From: Synechococcus sp. CCY 9618
GTDB lineage: Bacteria; Cyanobacteriota; Cyanobacteriia; PCC-6307; Cyanobiaceae
Assembly: GCF_019038415.1 (NCBI RefSeq)
Contig: NZ_JAFKRG010000031.1
Location: 1 to 64,000, forward strand
Length of the DNA: 64,000 nt
Reading direction: 5' to 3'
Positions within the stretch are counted from its first letter, which is position 1, and each line of letters opens with the position of its first letter. Below, in pieces: positions 19,900 through 30,612 of this stretch. The position numbers were made by a program, and so were the translations under genes. The notes beneath the pieces were generated by a model, which did not search any database, was not told the origin of the DNA, and saw nothing but the letters and a program-made list of their open reading frames with translations.

Positions 19900-20265
19900 T
19901 TACTTCTTCTTGCCGGCGACGGTCTTGCGGGCACCGCGGCGGGTGCGGGCATTGGTGCGGGTGCGCTGGCCACGCACGGGCAGGCCCATGCGATGGCGAC
20001 GGCCCCGCAGGCAGCCGATGTCCTGCAGGCGCTTGAGGGCCATGCCCTCTTCGCGGCGCAGGTCGCCCTCGAGGATGAAGGACTCAGCGGCTCCGCGCAG
20101 CTTCTGCACGTCGCTGTCGCTGAGGTCCTTCACCCGGATGTCGGGGCTGACCCCCGATTTGGCGAGAATCTTGCGGGCCCGGGTGAGCCCGATCCCGTAC
20201 ACGTAGGTGAGTGAGATCTCAACCCTCTTGTCACGAGGGATATCGACACCGGCGATCCGAGCCAC
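19900..20265 (-). CDS. rpsM: 30S ribosomal protein uS13
   Basis: 121 residues starting [20 protein letters not shown]. The helix-hairpin-helix region ([12 protein letters not shown]) and the basic C-terminus [18 protein letters not shown] match S13. It follows rpmJ by 66 bases. Confidence 0.98.
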   Translation of the reverse strand: MARIAGVDIPRDKRVEISLTYVYGIGLTRARKILAKSGVSPDIRVKDLSDSDVQKLRGAAESFILEGDLRREEGMALKRLQDIGCLRGRRHRMGLPVRGQRTRTNARTRRGARKTVAGKKK

Positions 20266-20331
20266 GTCAGGAAACGTTCAGAGGGCAATGGGGGTGGCAG
20301 CCGGAGGCGGCCGCCGTGGCAACGGCAAGGG

Positions 20332-20445
20332 TCAACCCTGACGCTGCTTGTGCTTGGGGTTGGTGCAGATCACCATGACCCGGCCGTGGCGACGAATCAC
20401 CCGGCACTTGTCGCACATCTTCTTGACTGAGGCACGCACCTTCAT
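20332..20445 (-). CDS. rpmJ: 50S ribosomal protein bL36
   Basis: 37 residues: [19 protein letters not shown], then a [12 protein letters not shown] end. The CxxC-12-CxxxxH zinc ribbon (Cys11, Cys14, Cys27, His32) is intact. It lies between adk and rpsM. The infA gene often found next to rpmJ in other bacteria is not here. Confidence 0.95.
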   Translation of the reverse strand: MKVRASVKKMCDKCRVIRRHGRVMVICTNPKHKQRQG

Positions 20446-20488
20446 GGGCGTTGTGCTCTCCGAATTTGCAAACCGCTAACGTATCACA

Positions 20489-21040
20489 TCAGTCAACCAG
20501 TCCGGCCACGATCCGCGCCGAGATCTCCTCCACCGTGCCGGAGGCCTCCACGCTGCGGAGCAGGCCCATGTGGCGGTAATGGTCGATCAGGGGGGCGGTC
20601 TGCTCCTGGTAGACCACCAGCCGGTTGCGGATCACCTCCTCGTTGTCATCGGCCCGGCCGCGGGAGAGCAGGCGCTGGATCAGCACGCCGTCCTCCAGTT
20701 CCAGCAGCACCACCTGCTCGATCCGCTGGTCGAGCTCCGCCAGCAGGCCATCGAGGGCCTCGGCCTGGGCCAGGTTGCGGGGGAAGCCGTCCAGCAGCCA
20801 GCCCCCGTGATGGTTTTCCAGGCGGTGGCGCACGATCGCCAGCACCAGGGCATCGCTGACCAGCTCGCCGCGGGCCATCACCGCCTCCGCCTCCTGCCCC
20901 AGGGCACTGCCCGCCTTCACCTCGGCCCGCAGCAGTTCCCCGGTGGAGAGGTGCAGGAGCTGGTGACGTTCGGCCAGGAGCTCGGCCTGGGTGCCCTTGC
21001 CGGCACCGGGGGGGCCGAGGAAGAGGAGTCGCTGCTTCAT
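20489..21040 (-). CDS. adk: Adenylate kinase
   Basis: 183 residues, the short form without the LID insertion. ATP + AMP to 2 ADP. The P-loop is FLGPPGAGKGTQ (residues 7-18); DGFPRNLAQAE (~80) holds the AMP-binding arginine, and SRGRADDN (~125) the short lid. It sits 25 bases after secY, its common partner in ribosomal clusters. Confidence 0.97.
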   Translation of the reverse strand: MKQRLLFLGPPGAGKGTQAELLAERHQLLHLSTGELLRAEVKAGSALGQEAEAVMARGELVSDALVLAIVRHRLENHHGGWLLDGFPRNLAQAEALDGLLAELDQRIEQVVLLELEDGVLIQRLLSRGRADDNEEVIRNRLVVYQEQTAPLIDHYRHMGLLRSVEASGTVEEISARIVAGLVD

Positions 21041-21065
21041 GGGATGGAGAAATGAGGGGGAGGGG

Positions 21066-22385
21066 CTACTGGCGCACCAGCCCTTCGTAGCGCTGGGAGA
21101 TGACGTAGGTCTGGACCTGCTTGGCCGTGTCGATGGCCACGCCCACCAGGATCAGCAGGGAGGTGGCCCCCAGACCCTGGAAGGTGCGCACCTGGGTGGC
21201 ACCCTCCACCGCCGAGGGAATGATCGCCACGGCGCCGAGGAACAGGCCCCCCAGCAGGGTGAGCCGGTTGGAGACGCCGGACAGGTAGTCGGCGGTGGCC
21301 GAGCCCGGCCGCACGCCGGGGACGGCGACTCCCGAGCGTTTCAGGTTGGTGGCGATGTCCACCGGGTTGACCGTGAGGGAGGCGTAGAAGAAGGCGAAGC
21401 CGCAGATCAGGGCGAAGTACACCAGGGCGTAGAGCCAGGGGGTGCTGCTGTTGGGGTTGAGGTATCCCGCCACCCGGATCAGCAGGGGGTTCCTGGTGAG
21501 GTTGGCGATGGTGAGGGGCAGGAACACCACCGCCGAGGCGAAGATGATCGGCATCACCCCACCGGCGTTGAGCTTCAGGGGCAGGTAGCTCTGACGGGAG
21601 GCCAGCATGCTGGCGCCGCCCACCTGGCGCTTGGCGCTCACGATCGGGATGCGCCGGCTGCCCTCCTGCAGGAAGATGATCCCCACGATCGTCACCAGGA
21701 AGACCATCACCAGCACCACGATGCCTCCCACCGTGGCCCGATCGCCGCTCTGGGCCAGCTGGATGGTGGAGCCCAGGGCCTTGGGCAGGGTGGCGACGAT
21801 GTTGATGAAGATCACCAGCGAGGCCCCCTGGCCGATGCCCCGTTCGGTGATCACCTCGCTGATCCACATCACCACCATCGAGCCCGTCACCAGGGCCAGG
21901 GAGGTCTGGACGACGAAGAGCCAGTCCGGCAGGCCCGGCAGGGCGTACTGGCGCAGGATCAGGGCGAAGACGACGCTCTGGAGGATGCCCCAGCCGAGGG
22001 CGACGTAGCGGGTGATCTGGGCCAGCTTGCGCCGGCCGGCCTCGCCCTCGTTCTTCTGCAGCTCCTCGAGCTGGGGCAGGGCCGCCGTCATCAGCTGCAG
22101 GATGATCGAGGCGTTGATGAAGGGCAGGATGCCCAGGGCGAACACCCCGAGGGTGGACAGGCCACCGCCGGTGAAGATGTCCAGGAAGCCGATCAGCTGG
22201 CCGCCCTGACGGATGAAGTCCTGGAAGGCGACCCGATCGATCCCGGGCACCGGGATGTAGATCCCCAGACGCACCAGCAGCAGCAGGCCGAGGGTGGTGA
22301 GCACCCGATCCCGCAGGCCCTTCGACTGGACCAGCTGGACGAGGATTTCAGCGGCGCTCGGATTGCGCCCCCTGCTGAGGAGCAT
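21066..22385 (-). CDS. secY: Protein translocase channel subunit SecY
   Basis: 439 residues with ten predicted membrane helices. It begins MLLSRGRNPSAAEILVQLVQ; the plug-region GLSTLGVFALGILPFINASI, the loop RRIPIVSAKRQVGG and the C-terminal SQRYEGLVRQ are typical. It is the core of the Sec channel in plasma and thylakoid membranes. 120 bases separate it from rplO upstream. Confidence 0.98.
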   Translation of the reverse strand: MLLSRGRNPSAAEILVQLVQSKGLRDRVLTTLGLLLLVRLGIYIPVPGIDRVAFQDFIRQGGQLIGFLDIFTGGGLSTLGVFALGILPFINASIILQLMTAALPQLEELQKNEGEAGRRKLAQITRYVALGWGILQSVVFALILRQYALPGLPDWLFVVQTSLALVTGSMVVMWISEVITERGIGQGASLVIFINIVATLPKALGSTIQLAQSGDRATVGGIVVLVMVFLVTIVGIIFLQEGSRRIPIVSAKRQVGGASMLASRQSYLPLKLNAGGVMPIIFASAVVFLPLTIANLTRNPLLIRVAGYLNPNSSTPWLYALVYFALICGFAFFYASLTVNPVDIATNLKRSGVAVPGVRPGSATADYLSGVSNRLTLLGGLFLGAVAIIPSAVEGATQVRTFQGLGATSLLILVGVAIDTAKQVQTYVISQRYEGLVRQ

Positions 22386-22505
22386 GGTGGTGACGGGACT
22401 GTGGGGTGGGAAGCGGGGAGAGGGGCGATACGACCGGAGCCGCCTGCCGCAGCGCAAGGCTACGGGCAGACGGCTCCCGGTTGGAGGCAGGATCGCCCCC
22501 CGTGC

Positions 22506-22961
22506 TCAGGCGACGATCTCGCAGCTGCCGCCGGCAGCCTCGATCTTGGCGCGGGCGGAGGCGGTGAACGCGGCCGCCTGGACGGTGAGTTTCACCTTCA
22601 GGTCGCCGTTGCCCAGAACCTTGAGCGGGTAGCGGGGGCTGGTCACCAGGCCGGCCTGCTCCAGGGAGTCGAGGCTGACGGTGCTGCCGGCCGTGAGCTC
22701 ACCCAGCCGCGACACGTTGATCACCGTGTAGTGGGTGGGGTTGACGACCGGGAAGTGCTTGAGCTTCGGGATGCGCCGGTAGAGGGGCATCTGGCCACCC
22801 TCGAAGCCGGGGCGGGTGGGACGGCCGGAGCGGGATTTCTGGCCGCGCATGCCGAAGCCGCAGCTGGCGCCCTGGCCGGCGGCGATGCCGCGACCCTTGC
22901 GCAGCTTGCGCTTGCGGGAGCCCGTCTGGGGCTGAAGGCTGTTGAGAGAGAAGGTCGTCAT
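22506..22961 (-). CDS. rplO: 50S ribosomal protein uL15
   Basis: 151 residues. The glycine/basic-rich N-terminus ([23 protein letters not shown]) and [16 protein letters not shown] identify L15. It is 8 bases after rpsE; rpmD (L30), absent from cyanobacteria, is missing as expected. Confidence 0.98.
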   Translation of the reverse strand: MTTFSLNSLQPQTGSRKRKLRKGRGIAAGQGASCGFGMRGQKSRSGRPTRPGFEGGQMPLYRRIPKLKHFPVVNPTHYTVINVSRLGELTAGSTVSLDSLEQAGLVTSPRYPLKVLGNGDLKVKLTVQAAAFTASARAKIEAAGGSCEIVA

Positions 22962-22969
22962 GGCGGGCC

Positions 22970-23632
22970 TCAGGAGTAGATCTGCTCAAGGGAGATGCCC
23001 CGCTCCTTGGCGGTCTCCTTGTGGGTGCGCAGGCCCTGGAGGGCCTGCATGGCGGCGCGGGCGTTGTTGAGCGGGGTCTTGGAGCCGAGCCGCTTGGCCA
23101 GCACGTTCTTGATGCCGGCCAGTTCGAGCACGGTGCGGATCGAACCGCCGGCGATCACCCCGGTGCCGGGGGCGGCCGGCCGGATCAGCACGCTGGCGGC
23201 GCCGTCGCGGCCGTTGCTGAGGGTGGGAATCGAGCTGGTGCGGGTGAGAGGCACCTTGACCAGATGCTTCTTGCCGTCGGCCACGCCCTTGCGGACGGCG
23301 CCGATGACGTCGCCGGCCTTGCCGACGCCGACACCCACCTGGCCGCGCTCGTTACCGACCACGACGATGGCCCGGAAGCTCATCTTCTTGCCGCCCTTGA
23401 CGGTCTTGGAGACACGGCGGATCTGCACCACCCGCTCCTGCCATTCGGAGTCACGCTCCTGGCCGCGACGGTTGTCACGGCCGCGGCCACCGCCGCGGCG
23501 GTCGCCGCCCTTGGAGTCGCCCCGGCCACCACCGCCGCCCCGGCGCTGCTCCTGCTGGCCTTCGGCAGCGGCGGGGACGTCGGAGGCCGCAGGCACGGCG
23601 CCGGTCTGGATCTGGTCGTTGGTTTCGGTCAT
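22970..23632 (-). CDS. rpsE: 30S ribosomal protein uS5 with RGG-rich N-terminal extension
   Basis: 220 residues, against ~165 in E. coli. Core S5 motifs: [20 protein letters not shown] (~residue 62), [18 protein letters not shown] (~105) and the C-terminal [15 protein letters not shown]. The first ~60 residues are extra: an Ala/Gln-rich start, then a Gly/Arg/Asp-rich stretch ([25 protein letters not shown]) that is probably disordered and may bind RNA. Such extensions are seen in some cyanobacterial S5 proteins. Confidence 0.97.
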   Translation of the reverse strand: MTETNDQIQTGAVPAASDVPAAAEGQQEQRRGGGGGRGDSKGGDRRGGGRGRDNRRGQERDSEWQERVVQIRRVSKTVKGGKKMSFRAIVVVGNERGQVGVGVGKAGDVIGAVRKGVADGKKHLVKVPLTRTSSIPTLSNGRDGAASVLIRPAAPGTGVIAGGSIRTVLELAGIKNVLAKRLGSKTPLNNARAAMQALQGLRTHKETAKERGISLEQIYS

Positions 23633-23646
23633 GGTGAGAGCAGGGA

Positions 23647-24012
23647 TCAGAACTGAAGGCCCGCTTCCCGGGCGGCGTCAGCAAGGGCCTTGACCCTGCC
23701 GTGGTACAGGTTGCCGCCGCGATCGAAGACCACCTGCTGGATGCCCTTGGCGAGGGCACGCTGGGCGACCAGCTGACCCACGGCGACGGAGGCATCGCAG
23801 GTCGCAGCCGCCTGGACGCTGGTGCGCAGGTCCTTGTCGAGGGTGGACGCGGCGCAGAGCGTGCTCTGGGCGTCGTCGTCGATGACCTGGGCGTAGATGT
23901 GGTTGTTGGAGCGGAACACGGCCAGCCTGGGACGGTCGGCGGTGCCGGAGAGCAGACGACGCAGGCGGCGGTGACGCTTCTGGGTCTGCTGTTTGCGGGA
24001 GAGGGTAGACAT
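23647..24012 (-). CDS. rplR: 50S ribosomal protein uL18
   Basis: 121 residues. [20 protein letters not shown] and the C-terminal [20 protein letters not shown] mark L18, a 5S rRNA binder. It lies 14 bases before rpsE. Confidence 0.97.
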   Translation of the reverse strand: MSTLSRKQQTQKRHRRLRRLLSGTADRPRLAVFRSNNHIYAQVIDDDAQSTLCAASTLDKDLRTSVQAAATCDASVAVGQLVAQRALAKGIQQVVFDRGGNLYHGRVKALADAAREAGLQF

Positions 24013-24044
24013 GGGGGATCAGACGGTTGACGCTCGAGCAGACC

Positions 24045-24584
24045 TCATTTCTTGCCGGTCTTGCCGGCCTTGCGCAGGATCTTCTCACCTTCGTACTTGA
24101 TGCCCTTGCCCTTGTAGGGCTCGGGCGGACGAATGCCGCGGATCTTGGCCGCCTCGTTGCCCACCAGCTCCTTGTCGGCGCCGGAGACGAGGACCGAGGT
24201 GTTGTTCTCCACGGTGAAGGTGACCCCTTCAGGAGGGACCATCTCCACCGGGTGGCTGTAGCCGGCGCTGACCACGAGCTTGCGGCCCTGGACCTGGGCG
24301 CGGTAGCCCACGCCGATGATCTCGAGCTTGCGGGTGAAGCCCTGGCTGACCCCTTCCACCATGTTGGCGACGAGGGTGCGGCTGAGGCCGTGGCGCTCGC
24401 GGGAGCGGCGGTGGCTGCTGGTGGGACTCACCACCACGGTGCCGTCCTCCTGGCTGACGCTGACGCCCTCCGGGAGAACGCGGCTGAGTTCGCCCTTGGG
24501 ACCCTTCACGGTCACCGCCAGGCCATTGAGGCTGACGGTCACCTTGTCGGGGATGGGAATCGGGGCTTTACCGATACGGGACAT
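24045..24584 (-). CDS. rplF: 50S ribosomal protein uL6
   Basis: 179 residues beginning [17 protein letters not shown]. The two repeated L6 domains and the C-terminal [19 protein letters not shown] signature are present. The ATG at 24584 is chosen because it begins the conserved sequence; it lies 16 bases after rpsH. Confidence 0.98.
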   Translation of the reverse strand: MSRIGKAPIPIPDKVTVSLNGLAVTVKGPKGELSRVLPEGVSVSQEDGTVVVSPTSSHRRSRERHGLSRTLVANMVEGVSQGFTRKLEIIGVGYRAQVQGRKLVVSAGYSHPVEMVPPEGVTFTVENNTSVLVSGADKELVGNEAAKIRGIRPPEPYKGKGIKYEGEKILRKAGKTGKK

Positions 24585-24600
24585 GGAACAACTCCTGGGA

Positions 24601-25002
24601 TCAGTAGACGTAGCAGAGCACTTCGCCGCCGACGCCCTGCTTGCGGGCATCACGGTCGCTCATCACACCCCGGGAGGTGGAGATGATCGCCACGCCGAGG
24701 CCGCCCAGCACCTTGGGCAGCTGGCGGGTGTTCTTGTAGATGCGCAGGCCGGGCTTGCTCACCCGCTGCACGGAACGGATGGTGGGCTGGCGGTGCTTGC
24801 CGCTGTATTTCAGCTCAAGCACCAGCTGGCGCTGCACCCCTTCGCCCTCTTCGGAGATGGCAGCGATGAAGCCCTCGTGCTGGAGCACGTTGGCGATGCT
24901 GCGGGAGAGGCGGGAAGCGGGAATCCTGGTGCGCTCGTGGCGCTTCTCACTCGCATTGCGAATGCGGGTGAGCATGTCGGAGATCGGGTCGTGGTTGGCC
25001 AT
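24601..25002 (-). CDS. rpsH: 30S ribosomal protein uS8
   Basis: 133 residues beginning [18 protein letters not shown]. The C-terminal [20 protein letters not shown] is the S8 rRNA-binding signature. rpsN, which lies between rplE and rpsH in many bacteria, is absent here, as is usual in cyanobacteria. Confidence 0.98.
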   Translation of the reverse strand: MANHDPISDMLTRIRNASEKRHERTRIPASRLSRSIANVLQHEGFIAAISEEGEGVQRQLVLELKYSGKHRQPTIRSVQRVSKPGLRIYKNTRQLPKVLGGLGVAIISTSRGVMSDRDARKQGVGGEVLCYVY

Positions 25003-25022
25003 GGTCGTGTCCGGAAGGGGGC

Positions 25023-25562
25023 TCAGGTATTGCGGAACGGCATTCCCATTTCGCGGAGGAGGGCCCGGCCCTCTTCGTCGTTACGGGCGTTGGTCACGAT
25101 CGTGACGTCCATCCCCCGGATGGCATCGATCTTGTCGAAGGAGATCTCGGGGAAGATGATCTGCTCCCGGATCCCCAGGGTGTAGTTGCCCCGGCCGTCG
25201 AAGCTCTTCGGGCTCACGCCGCGGAAGTCGCGGATGCGCGGCAGCGCCAGGTTGATCAGGCGCTCCAGGAAGGCGTACATCCGCTCGCCCCGCAGGGTGA
25301 CGGCCACGCCGATCGGCATGCCCTGGCGGATCTTGAAGGCGGCGATGGCCTTCTTGGCGCGGGTCACCACCACCTTCTGGCCGGTGATGGTGGCCAGTTC
25401 GGTGATCGAGGCCTCGAGCGCCTTGGCGTTCTGGGCCGCCTCACCGAGGCCCCGGTTGACGGTGACCTTGACCACCTTGGGAACCTCGTGGACGTTGGAG
25501 AGGTTGAGATCCTTCAGCAGCTTGGGCTGGATCGTCTCCCGGTAGCGCTGTTTGAGTGACAT
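25023..25562 (-). CDS. rplE: 50S ribosomal protein uL5
   Basis: 179 residues. [33 protein letters not shown] and [16 protein letters not shown] are L5 hallmarks; it binds 5S rRNA. A 113-base gap before it (toward rplX) contains no credible frame. Confidence 0.98.
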   Translation of the reverse strand: MSLKQRYRETIQPKLLKDLNLSNVHEVPKVVKVTVNRGLGEAAQNAKALEASITELATITGQKVVVTRAKKAIAAFKIRQGMPIGVAVTLRGERMYAFLERLINLALPRIRDFRGVSPKSFDGRGNYTLGIREQIIFPEISFDKIDAIRGMDVTIVTNARNDEEGRALLREMGMPFRNT

Positions 25563-25675
25563 GGCGGGGGGATGGGGGGGCGCTTCTGGACGGGGTCAGA
25601 AGGCGGACAGGGAAGGGGAGAAAGGGAGCGTCACGACGTGGGGTGGGACGTCGCGGGATGGAGCGGAGGCGGCGG

Positions 25676-26032
25676 TCAGTCGAGCACCTCCCCGGTCTTC
25701 TTGAGGCGGCGCTTCTTGGTGCCGTCCTCCTGGACGACAATCTCCACCCGGCTGGCCACCTTCTTGTCGGTGGAGAAGAGCATCACGTTGGAGGCGTGCA
25801 GGGAGGCCTCTTCGGTGACGATCCGGCCGGTCTCGCCTTCCTGGGTGGGTTTGACGTGACGGGTGCGCAGGTTGATGCCCTGCACCACGACGCGGTTCTC
25901 GTTCGGCAGGGTGCGCAGCACCTCGCCGGTCTTGCCCCGGTCCTTGCCGGCGATCACCTGGACCGTGTCGCCCTTGCGGATGCGCATCTTGATGCGCTGC
26001 ACGGGCCGGGCTTTGGGGGTTGCGGTGGCCAT
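25676..26032 (-). CDS. rplX: 50S ribosomal protein uL24
   Basis: 118 residues. The KOW motif [20 protein letters not shown] (~residue 20) identifies L24, an assembly initiator. Its ATG directly follows the rplN stop (1 base gap). Confidence 0.98.
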   Translation of the reverse strand: MATATPKARPVQRIKMRIRKGDTVQVIAGKDRGKTGEVLRTLPNENRVVVQGINLRTRHVKPTQEGETGRIVTEEASLHASNVMLFSTDKKVASRVEIVVQEDGTKKRRLKKTGEVLD

Positions 26033-26033
26033 C

Positions 26034-26399
26034 TCAGATCACCTCCGGAGCGAGGGACACGATCTTGGTGAAGTTGCGTTCACGCAGCTCGCGGGCGACG
26101 GGGCCGAAGACCCGGGTGCCCTTGGGGTTGTTGTCGTTCCCCAGGATCACGGCGGCGTTGTCGTCGAAGCGGATGGCATTGCCGGTGTCCCGGCGCAGCG
26201 TGGCCCGGGTGCGCACCACCACGGCCTTGACCACATCCGATTTCTTGACGCCCATGTTGGGCATGGCGTCCTTGACGGCCGCCACGATCACGTCGCCCAC
26301 GTGGGCGTAGCGCCGGTTGGTGCCGAGCACCCGGATGCACTGGATGCGCTTGGCGCCGCTGTTGTCGGCGACGTTGAGGAAGGTTTCCTGCTGAATCAT
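26034..26399 (-). CDS. rplN: 50S ribosomal protein uL14
   Basis: 121 residues beginning [34 protein letters not shown] and the C-terminal [12 protein letters not shown] match L14. The upstream in-frame codons to 26501 belong to overlapping rpsQ and are not part of it. Confidence 0.98.
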   Translation of the reverse strand: MIQQETFLNVADNSGAKRIQCIRVLGTNRRYAHVGDVIVAAVKDAMPNMGVKKSDVVKAVVVRTRATLRRDTGNAIRFDDNAAVILGNDNNPKGTRVFGPVARELRERNFTKIVSLAPEVI

Positions 26400-26409
26400 G
26401 GGTGGTTCC

Positions 26410-26661
26410 TCAGCCGGCGCTGGTGGTGGTGAGTACTTCGGCCACGGCCCAACGTTTGGTGCGGCTGAGGGGGCGGGTCTCGGTGATCCGGACCCGGTCA
26501 CCCACGCGACAGCTGTTGGCTTCGTCGTGGGCCTTGTAGCGGGTGGTGCGGCGGACGGTCTTCTGATAGATGGGATGGGGGAAGCGGTTTTCCACCGCCA
26601 CCACCACCGTTTTGTCCATCTTGTCGCTGACGACGGTGCCGACCCTTTCCTTGAGTGCCAT
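26410..26661 (-). CDS. rpsQ: 30S ribosomal protein uS17
   Basis: 83 residues. [19 protein letters not shown] and the C-terminal [16 protein letters not shown] are the OB-fold S17 motifs. Located between rpmC and rplN as usual. Confidence 0.98.
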   Translation of the reverse strand: MALKERVGTVVSDKMDKTVVVAVENRFPHPIYQKTVRRTTRYKAHDEANSCRVGDRVRITETRPLSRTKRWAVAEVLTTTSAG

Positions 26662-26678
26662 GGGGATGGAGGGGGGAA

Positions 26679-26891
26679 TCAGGAGGCGACGGTGGAGCGC
26701 TGGCGCTCCTCCTGCACCGTCAGCAGGTGGGCCAGCTTGATGCGGGCCTCCTTGAAGCGGTGCGGGTGCTCCAGCCGGCGGGTGGCCTGCTGAAAGCGGA
26801 GGTCGAACAGCTCGCGGCGGATGCCGTCGATCTGTTCGCCGATCTGGGCGTCGCTGAGCGCGCGCACGTCGGTGATGGTGGGACGGGCCAT
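26679..26891 (-). CDS. rpmC: 50S ribosomal protein uL29
   Basis: 70 residues forming two helices: [20 protein letters not shown], then [20 protein letters not shown]. It lies near the peptide exit tunnel and is a docking point for trigger factor and SRP. It starts 2 bases after the rplP stop. Confidence 0.97.
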   Translation of the reverse strand: MARPTITDVRALSDAQIGEQIDGIRRELFDLRFQQATRRLEHPHRFKEARIKLAHLLTVQEERQRSTVAS

Positions 26892-26893
26892 GG

Positions 26894-27352
26894 TCAGGAC
26901 TCCACTGCGAGGGCGGGTTCGGGGGCGGCTGCCTCCTGGTCGGCCAGGGCGAGGAACTTCGTCTTGACCGGCAGTTTGTACTGGGCCAGACGCATGGCCT
27001 CCTTGGCGATCTCGGGGGTGATTTCAGGACCCCCCATCTCGAACAGGATGCGACCCGGCTTGATCACGGCCACCCAGAACTCCGGGTTGCCCTTGCCGGA
27101 TCCCATGCGGGTTTCGGCCGGCCGCATGGTGACGGGCTTGTCGGGGAAGATCCGGATCCAGATCTTGCCCCCCCGCTTGACGTAGCGGGTCATGGCCCGG
27201 CGGCTGGCCTCGATCTGGCGGGAGGTGATCCACCCGCACTCCTGGGCCTGCAGGGCGAAATCGCCGAAGGCGATGGTGTTGCCGCGCGTGGCGATGCCGC
27301 GCATGCGGCCTCGCTGCTGCTTTCGGAACTTGACGCGTTTTGGACTCAGCAT
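26894..27352 (-). CDS. rplP: 50S ribosomal protein uL16
   Basis: 152 residues beginning [39 protein letters not shown] and the [20 protein letters not shown] signature identify L16. The C-terminal ~12 residues are Ala/Glu rich. Confidence 0.98.
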   Translation of the reverse strand: MLSPKRVKFRKQQRGRMRGIATRGNTIAFGDFALQAQECGWITSRQIEASRRAMTRYVKRGGKIWIRIFPDKPVTMRPAETRMGSGKGNPEFWVAVIKPGRILFEMGGPEITPEIAKEAMRLAQYKLPVKTKFLALADQEAAAPEPALAVES

Positions 27353-27368
27353 GGTTCAGGCCTCCTGA

Positions 27369-28097
27369 TCACTCCTCGTTGGAGCGGTCTTCGAACTGTT
27401 GCGGCCGGCGGTTCGCCCGGCGTTTCGGTGCTCCACCCACGGGCAGCTGATCCTGCTGACCGGGAAGCACCTCCCCTTTGAACACCCAGACCTTGATGCC
27501 CAGCACCCCATAGGTGGTGGTGGCCACCTTGGTGGCGTAGTCGATGTCGGCGCGGAGGGTGTGCAGGGGCACGCGACCCTCGCGGGTCCACTCCGTCCGG
27601 GCGATCTCGGCGCCGTTGAGGCGCCCGCTCACCTGGAGCTTCAGACCCAGCACCCCGGCCCGCTGGGCGCGCTGCACCGCCATGCGCATGACGCGCCGGA
27701 AGGCCACCCGCTTCTCCAGCTGCTGGGCGATGTACTCGGCCAGCAGGAAGGCGTCGGCGTCGACCCGCTCCACCTCGACCACGTTGATGCGCACCTGACG
27801 GTGCACGTCGCCGAGGGTCTTCTGGATGCCGGCGCGCAGTTCCTCGATGCCGCTGCCCTGGCGGCCCACAAGCACGCCCGGACGGGCGGTCTTGAGTTCC
27901 ACTTCGAGCTGGTCGGCCTTGCGGGCGATCAGCACGTCGCTGATGCCGGCGGCGGCGTACTTCTTGTGAATGAACGACCGGATCCGGTCGTCCTCCTGAA
28001 GGAGGACGGGGTAGGTCTTGCTTGGGGCGTACCAGCGGGAGCGGTGATCCTGGGTGATCCCCAGGCGCAGGCCGGTTGGATGGATCTTGTGTCCCAT
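27369..28097 (-). CDS. rpsC: 30S ribosomal protein uS3
   Basis: 242 residues beginning [20 protein letters not shown] domain with [18 protein letters not shown] (~residue 75) and the C-terminal [19 protein letters not shown]. The tail has a polar, basic end ([18 protein letters not shown]). Confidence 0.98.
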   Translation of the reverse strand: MGHKIHPTGLRLGITQDHRSRWYAPSKTYPVLLQEDDRIRSFIHKKYAAAGISDVLIARKADQLEVELKTARPGVLVGRQGSGIEELRAGIQKTLGDVHRQVRINVVEVERVDADAFLLAEYIAQQLEKRVAFRRVMRMAVQRAQRAGVLGLKLQVSGRLNGAEIARTEWTREGRVPLHTLRADIDYATKVATTTYGVLGIKVWVFKGEVLPGQQDQLPVGGAPKRRANRRPQQFEDRSNEE

Positions 28098-28116
28098 CGG
28101 GCGGTGTCCTCGGGGG

Positions 28117-28476
28117 TCAGGCGGTGGGCGCTGCCACAGCAATGCTGATGTGGCAGGTCTGTTTCTTGATGGCGTAGGCGCGGCCCTGGGCGCGGGGTCG
28201 GAACCGCTTCAGGGATGGGCCCATGTCGGCGATCGCCTGGCTGATGACCAGGGTGGCCGGATCGAGGCCGAGGTTGTGTTCGGCATTGGCGACCGCGGAG
28301 CGGAGCACCTTGGTGATCGGGCCGGTGGAGCGGTAGGGCATGAACTCGAGCATGATCAGGGCATCGCGGTAGGTGCGACCCCGGATCTGATCGAGAACCC
28401 GGCGGACCTTGGACACGGAGCCTCGGATGAAGCGACCGTGGGCCAGGGCCTGGGTGTCGGGGGTGTTGGTTGCCAT
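28117..28476 (-). CDS. rplV: 50S ribosomal protein uL22
   Basis: 119 residues. [19 protein letters not shown] near the N-terminus and [19 protein letters not shown] near the C-terminus are diagnostic. Located between rpsS and rpsC. Confidence 0.98.
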   Translation of the reverse strand: MATNTPDTQALAHGRFIRGSVSKVRRVLDQIRGRTYRDALIMLEFMPYRSTGPITKVLRSAVANAEHNLGLDPATLVISQAIADMGPSLKRFRPRAQGRAYAIKKQTCHISIAVAAPTA

Positions 28477-28480
28477 CGGA

Positions 28481-28756
28481 TCAGCGGCCTCCCTTCTTGT
28501 CTTTGATGTGACCGCGGAACGTGCGGGTGGGGGCGAATTCGCCCAGCTTGTGGCCCACCATCTGCTCCGTCACGTAGACGGGCACGTGGGCCTTGCCGTT
28601 GTGAACGGCAATGGTGTGGCCGATCATCATCGGCAGGATGGTGGAGGCCCGTGACCAGGTCTTGATCACGGTCTTGTCGTCGGCGGCGTTCTGCCGTTCC
28701 ACCTTGCGAAGCAGGTGGTCGGCGACGAACGGACCTTTTTTGAGTGAGCGTCCCAT
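28481..28756 (-). CDS. rpsS: 30S ribosomal protein uS19
   Basis: 91 residues, beginning [40 protein letters not shown] and the C-terminal [13 protein letters not shown] confirm S19. Confidence 0.98.
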   Translation of the reverse strand: MGRSLKKGPFVADHLLRKVERQNAADDKTVIKTWSRASTILPMMIGHTIAVHNGKAHVPVYVTEQMVGHKLGEFAPTRTFRGHIKDKKGGR

Positions 28757-28791
28757 GGCGGATCAGGCGAACAGCAGAGCGGTGTGGGTCA

Positions 28792-29655
28792 TCAGGAGTC
28801 GCGTCCGCCTCGGCTCCGTTTGGAGGTGCGGCGCTTCTTGCGCAGCACGAACCGGTTGCTCGGCTTGTTGCGCTTGCGGGTCTTGAGGCCCAGGGCGGGC
28901 TTGCCCCAGGGGGTGACCGGGCCGGAGCGGCCGATCGGTGCCCGGCCCTCGCCACCCCCGTGGGGGTGGTCGCAGGGATTCATCACACTGCCGCGCACCT
29001 CGGGGCGGCGGCCCAGCCAGCGCTTGCGGCCGGCCTTGCCCAGGCTGGTGTTGCGCTGTTCGGCGTTGCCCACCTCACCGAGGGTGGCGTAGCACTCACG
29101 GCGCACCAGCCGCACCTCCGTGGAGGGCAGCTTGAGAGCGACGTAGTCGCCTTCCTTGGCCACCACCTGGGCGCTGGCCCCGGCGGTGCGCACCATCTGG
29201 CCGCCCCGGCCGGCGTAGAGCTCCACGTTGTGGACGCTCGAGCCGAGGGGAATGGCCGAGAGGGGCAGGGCGTTGCCGTTCTCGATCGGAGCATCGGGGC
29301 CGGACACCACGCTCTGGCCGACGGCCACGTTGGCCGGAGCCAGGATGTAGCGCTTCTCGCCGTCGGTGTAATAGAGCAGCGCCAGACGGGCGTTGCGGTG
29401 CGGGTCGTAGTGGATCGCGGCCACCTTGGCGCTCACGCCGTGCTTGTCGCGACGGAAGTCGACGATGCGGTAGAGGCGCTTGTGGCCACCGCCGCGGTGG
29501 CGGCAGGTGATCACGCCGCGGTTGTTGCGGCCCTTGTGGCGGTGCTTGGACACCACCAGGCCCCGTTCCCGGTTCTTGCCCGTGATGTCACTGAAGTCAG
29601 TGACCACCAATGTGCGGGTGCCGGGAGTGTTGGGCCTGTAGTTGCGGATTGCCAT
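28792..29655 (-). CDS. rplB: 50S ribosomal protein uL2
   Basis: 287 residues beginning [20 protein letters not shown]. The C-terminal [20 protein letters not shown] segment holds the conserved histidine near the peptidyl transferase centre. It is 15 bases after rplW. Confidence 0.98.
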   Translation of the reverse strand: MAIRNYRPNTPGTRTLVVTDFSDITGKNRERGLVVSKHRHKGRNNRGVITCRHRGGGHKRLYRIVDFRRDKHGVSAKVAAIHYDPHRNARLALLYYTDGEKRYILAPANVAVGQSVVSGPDAPIENGNALPLSAIPLGSSVHNVELYAGRGGQMVRTAGASAQVVAKEGDYVALKLPSTEVRLVRRECYATLGEVGNAEQRNTSLGKAGRKRWLGRRPEVRGSVMNPCDHPHGGGEGRAPIGRSGPVTPWGKPALGLKTRKRNKPSNRFVLRKKRRTSKRSRGGRDS

Positions 29656-29670
29656 GACGTTTCAGACCCC

Positions 29671-29973
29671 TCAGGACTCAGGGAACAGCTGGATGGCGTT
29701 GCCTTCGGCAAGCCGCACCACCGCTTTCTTCACCTGGGCGCGTTTGCCGGCGAAGCGCCCCACCCGGCGGGTGCGGCGGGGGGGATTCATGGTGCTGACG
29801 CCGACGACCTTGACGTCGAACAGGTGCTCGACGGCCGCCTTGATGTCGGGCTTCGCGGCCCGATGGTCCACCTCGAAGGTGTACTGGTTGATCTCGATGG
29901 CCCGGGTGGCCTTCTCGGTGATCAGCGGGCGACGGATCACGTCCGCCAGCCGGCCTGCAAATCGCTCAGACAT
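29671..29973 (-). CDS. rplW: 50S ribosomal protein uL23
   Basis: 100 residues from [40 protein letters not shown] and the [16 protein letters not shown] loop are L23 features. It overlaps the end of rplD by 8 bases, so the two are translationally coupled. Confidence 0.98.
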   Translation of the reverse strand: MSERFAGRLADVIRRPLITEKATRAIEINQYTFEVDHRAAKPDIKAAVEHLFDVKVVGVSTMNPPRRTRRVGRFAGKRAQVKKAVVRLAEGNAIQLFPES

Positions 29974-30601
29974 CGCCGTAGACCTCCTGAATCTTGGCCA
30001 GTGCCTCTTCGCTGAGCACGAGCTTGTTGGCATGGAGCAGATCGAACACGTTCAGCTGATCGGCGGCGATCAGCTTCACCTTTTCGAGGTTGCGCACCGA
30101 ACGGCGCACGGCCTCGGAAGCCCCGTCGAGCACCAGCAGCACCTTGGCTCCGGCCTCGATGCCGAAGCGGGCCAGGGCGGCGGTGATCTCCTTCGTTTTG
30201 GGGGTGTCGAGCCCTTCGGCGAAGCCCTTCACCACCGTGATGTCCGCAACGCGGCTCATCAGGGCGGTGCGCAGGGCCAGGCGGCGTTCCTTGCGGTTCA
30301 TCGCCACCGCGTAGCTGCGGGGCTTGGGTCCGAAGATCACGCCACCGCCGGGTCGCAGGGGGGTGCGGATCGAGCCCTGGCGGGCCCGGCCGGTGCCCTT
30401 CTGCTTATAGGGCTTGCGGCCACCGCCGGCCACCTCGGCCCGCGTGAGGGTGCTGGCCGTGCCCTGGCGGGCGTGGGCCAGCTGGCGCACCACCGCCCGG
30501 TGCAGCAGGCCTTTGGCGGATGTCGGCTTGGCGACCTTGAGGCCGAGGGGAGCTTTGCCGCTCTCCTTGCCCTGCCAGTCGCGGATCACACAGTCAGTCA
30601 T
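29966..30601 (-). CDS. rplD: 50S ribosomal protein uL4
   Basis: 211 residues. The tunnel loop [20 protein letters not shown] (~residue 65) and the [20 protein letters not shown] stretch identify L4. It is 11 bases after rplC. In E. coli L4 represses its own operon; no such leader structure could be judged here. Confidence 0.98.
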   Translation of the reverse strand: MTDCVIRDWQGKESGKAPLGLKVAKPTSAKGLLHRAVVRQLAHARQGTASTLTRAEVAGGGRKPYKQKGTGRARQGSIRTPLRPGGGVIFGPKPRSYAVAMNRKERRLALRTALMSRVADITVVKGFAEGLDTPKTKEITAALARFGIEAGAKVLLVLDGASEAVRRSVRNLEKVKLIAADQLNVFDLLHANKLVLSEEALAKIQEVYGDV

Positions 30602-30612
30602 GGGTGTTCTCC

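Noticed and set aside
20991-22979. A 662-codon plus-strand frame opposite adk, secY and rplO
   Set aside because: It spans three certain genes on the other strand and reads as His/Gln/Gly repeats, typical of shadow frames in GC-rich DNA.
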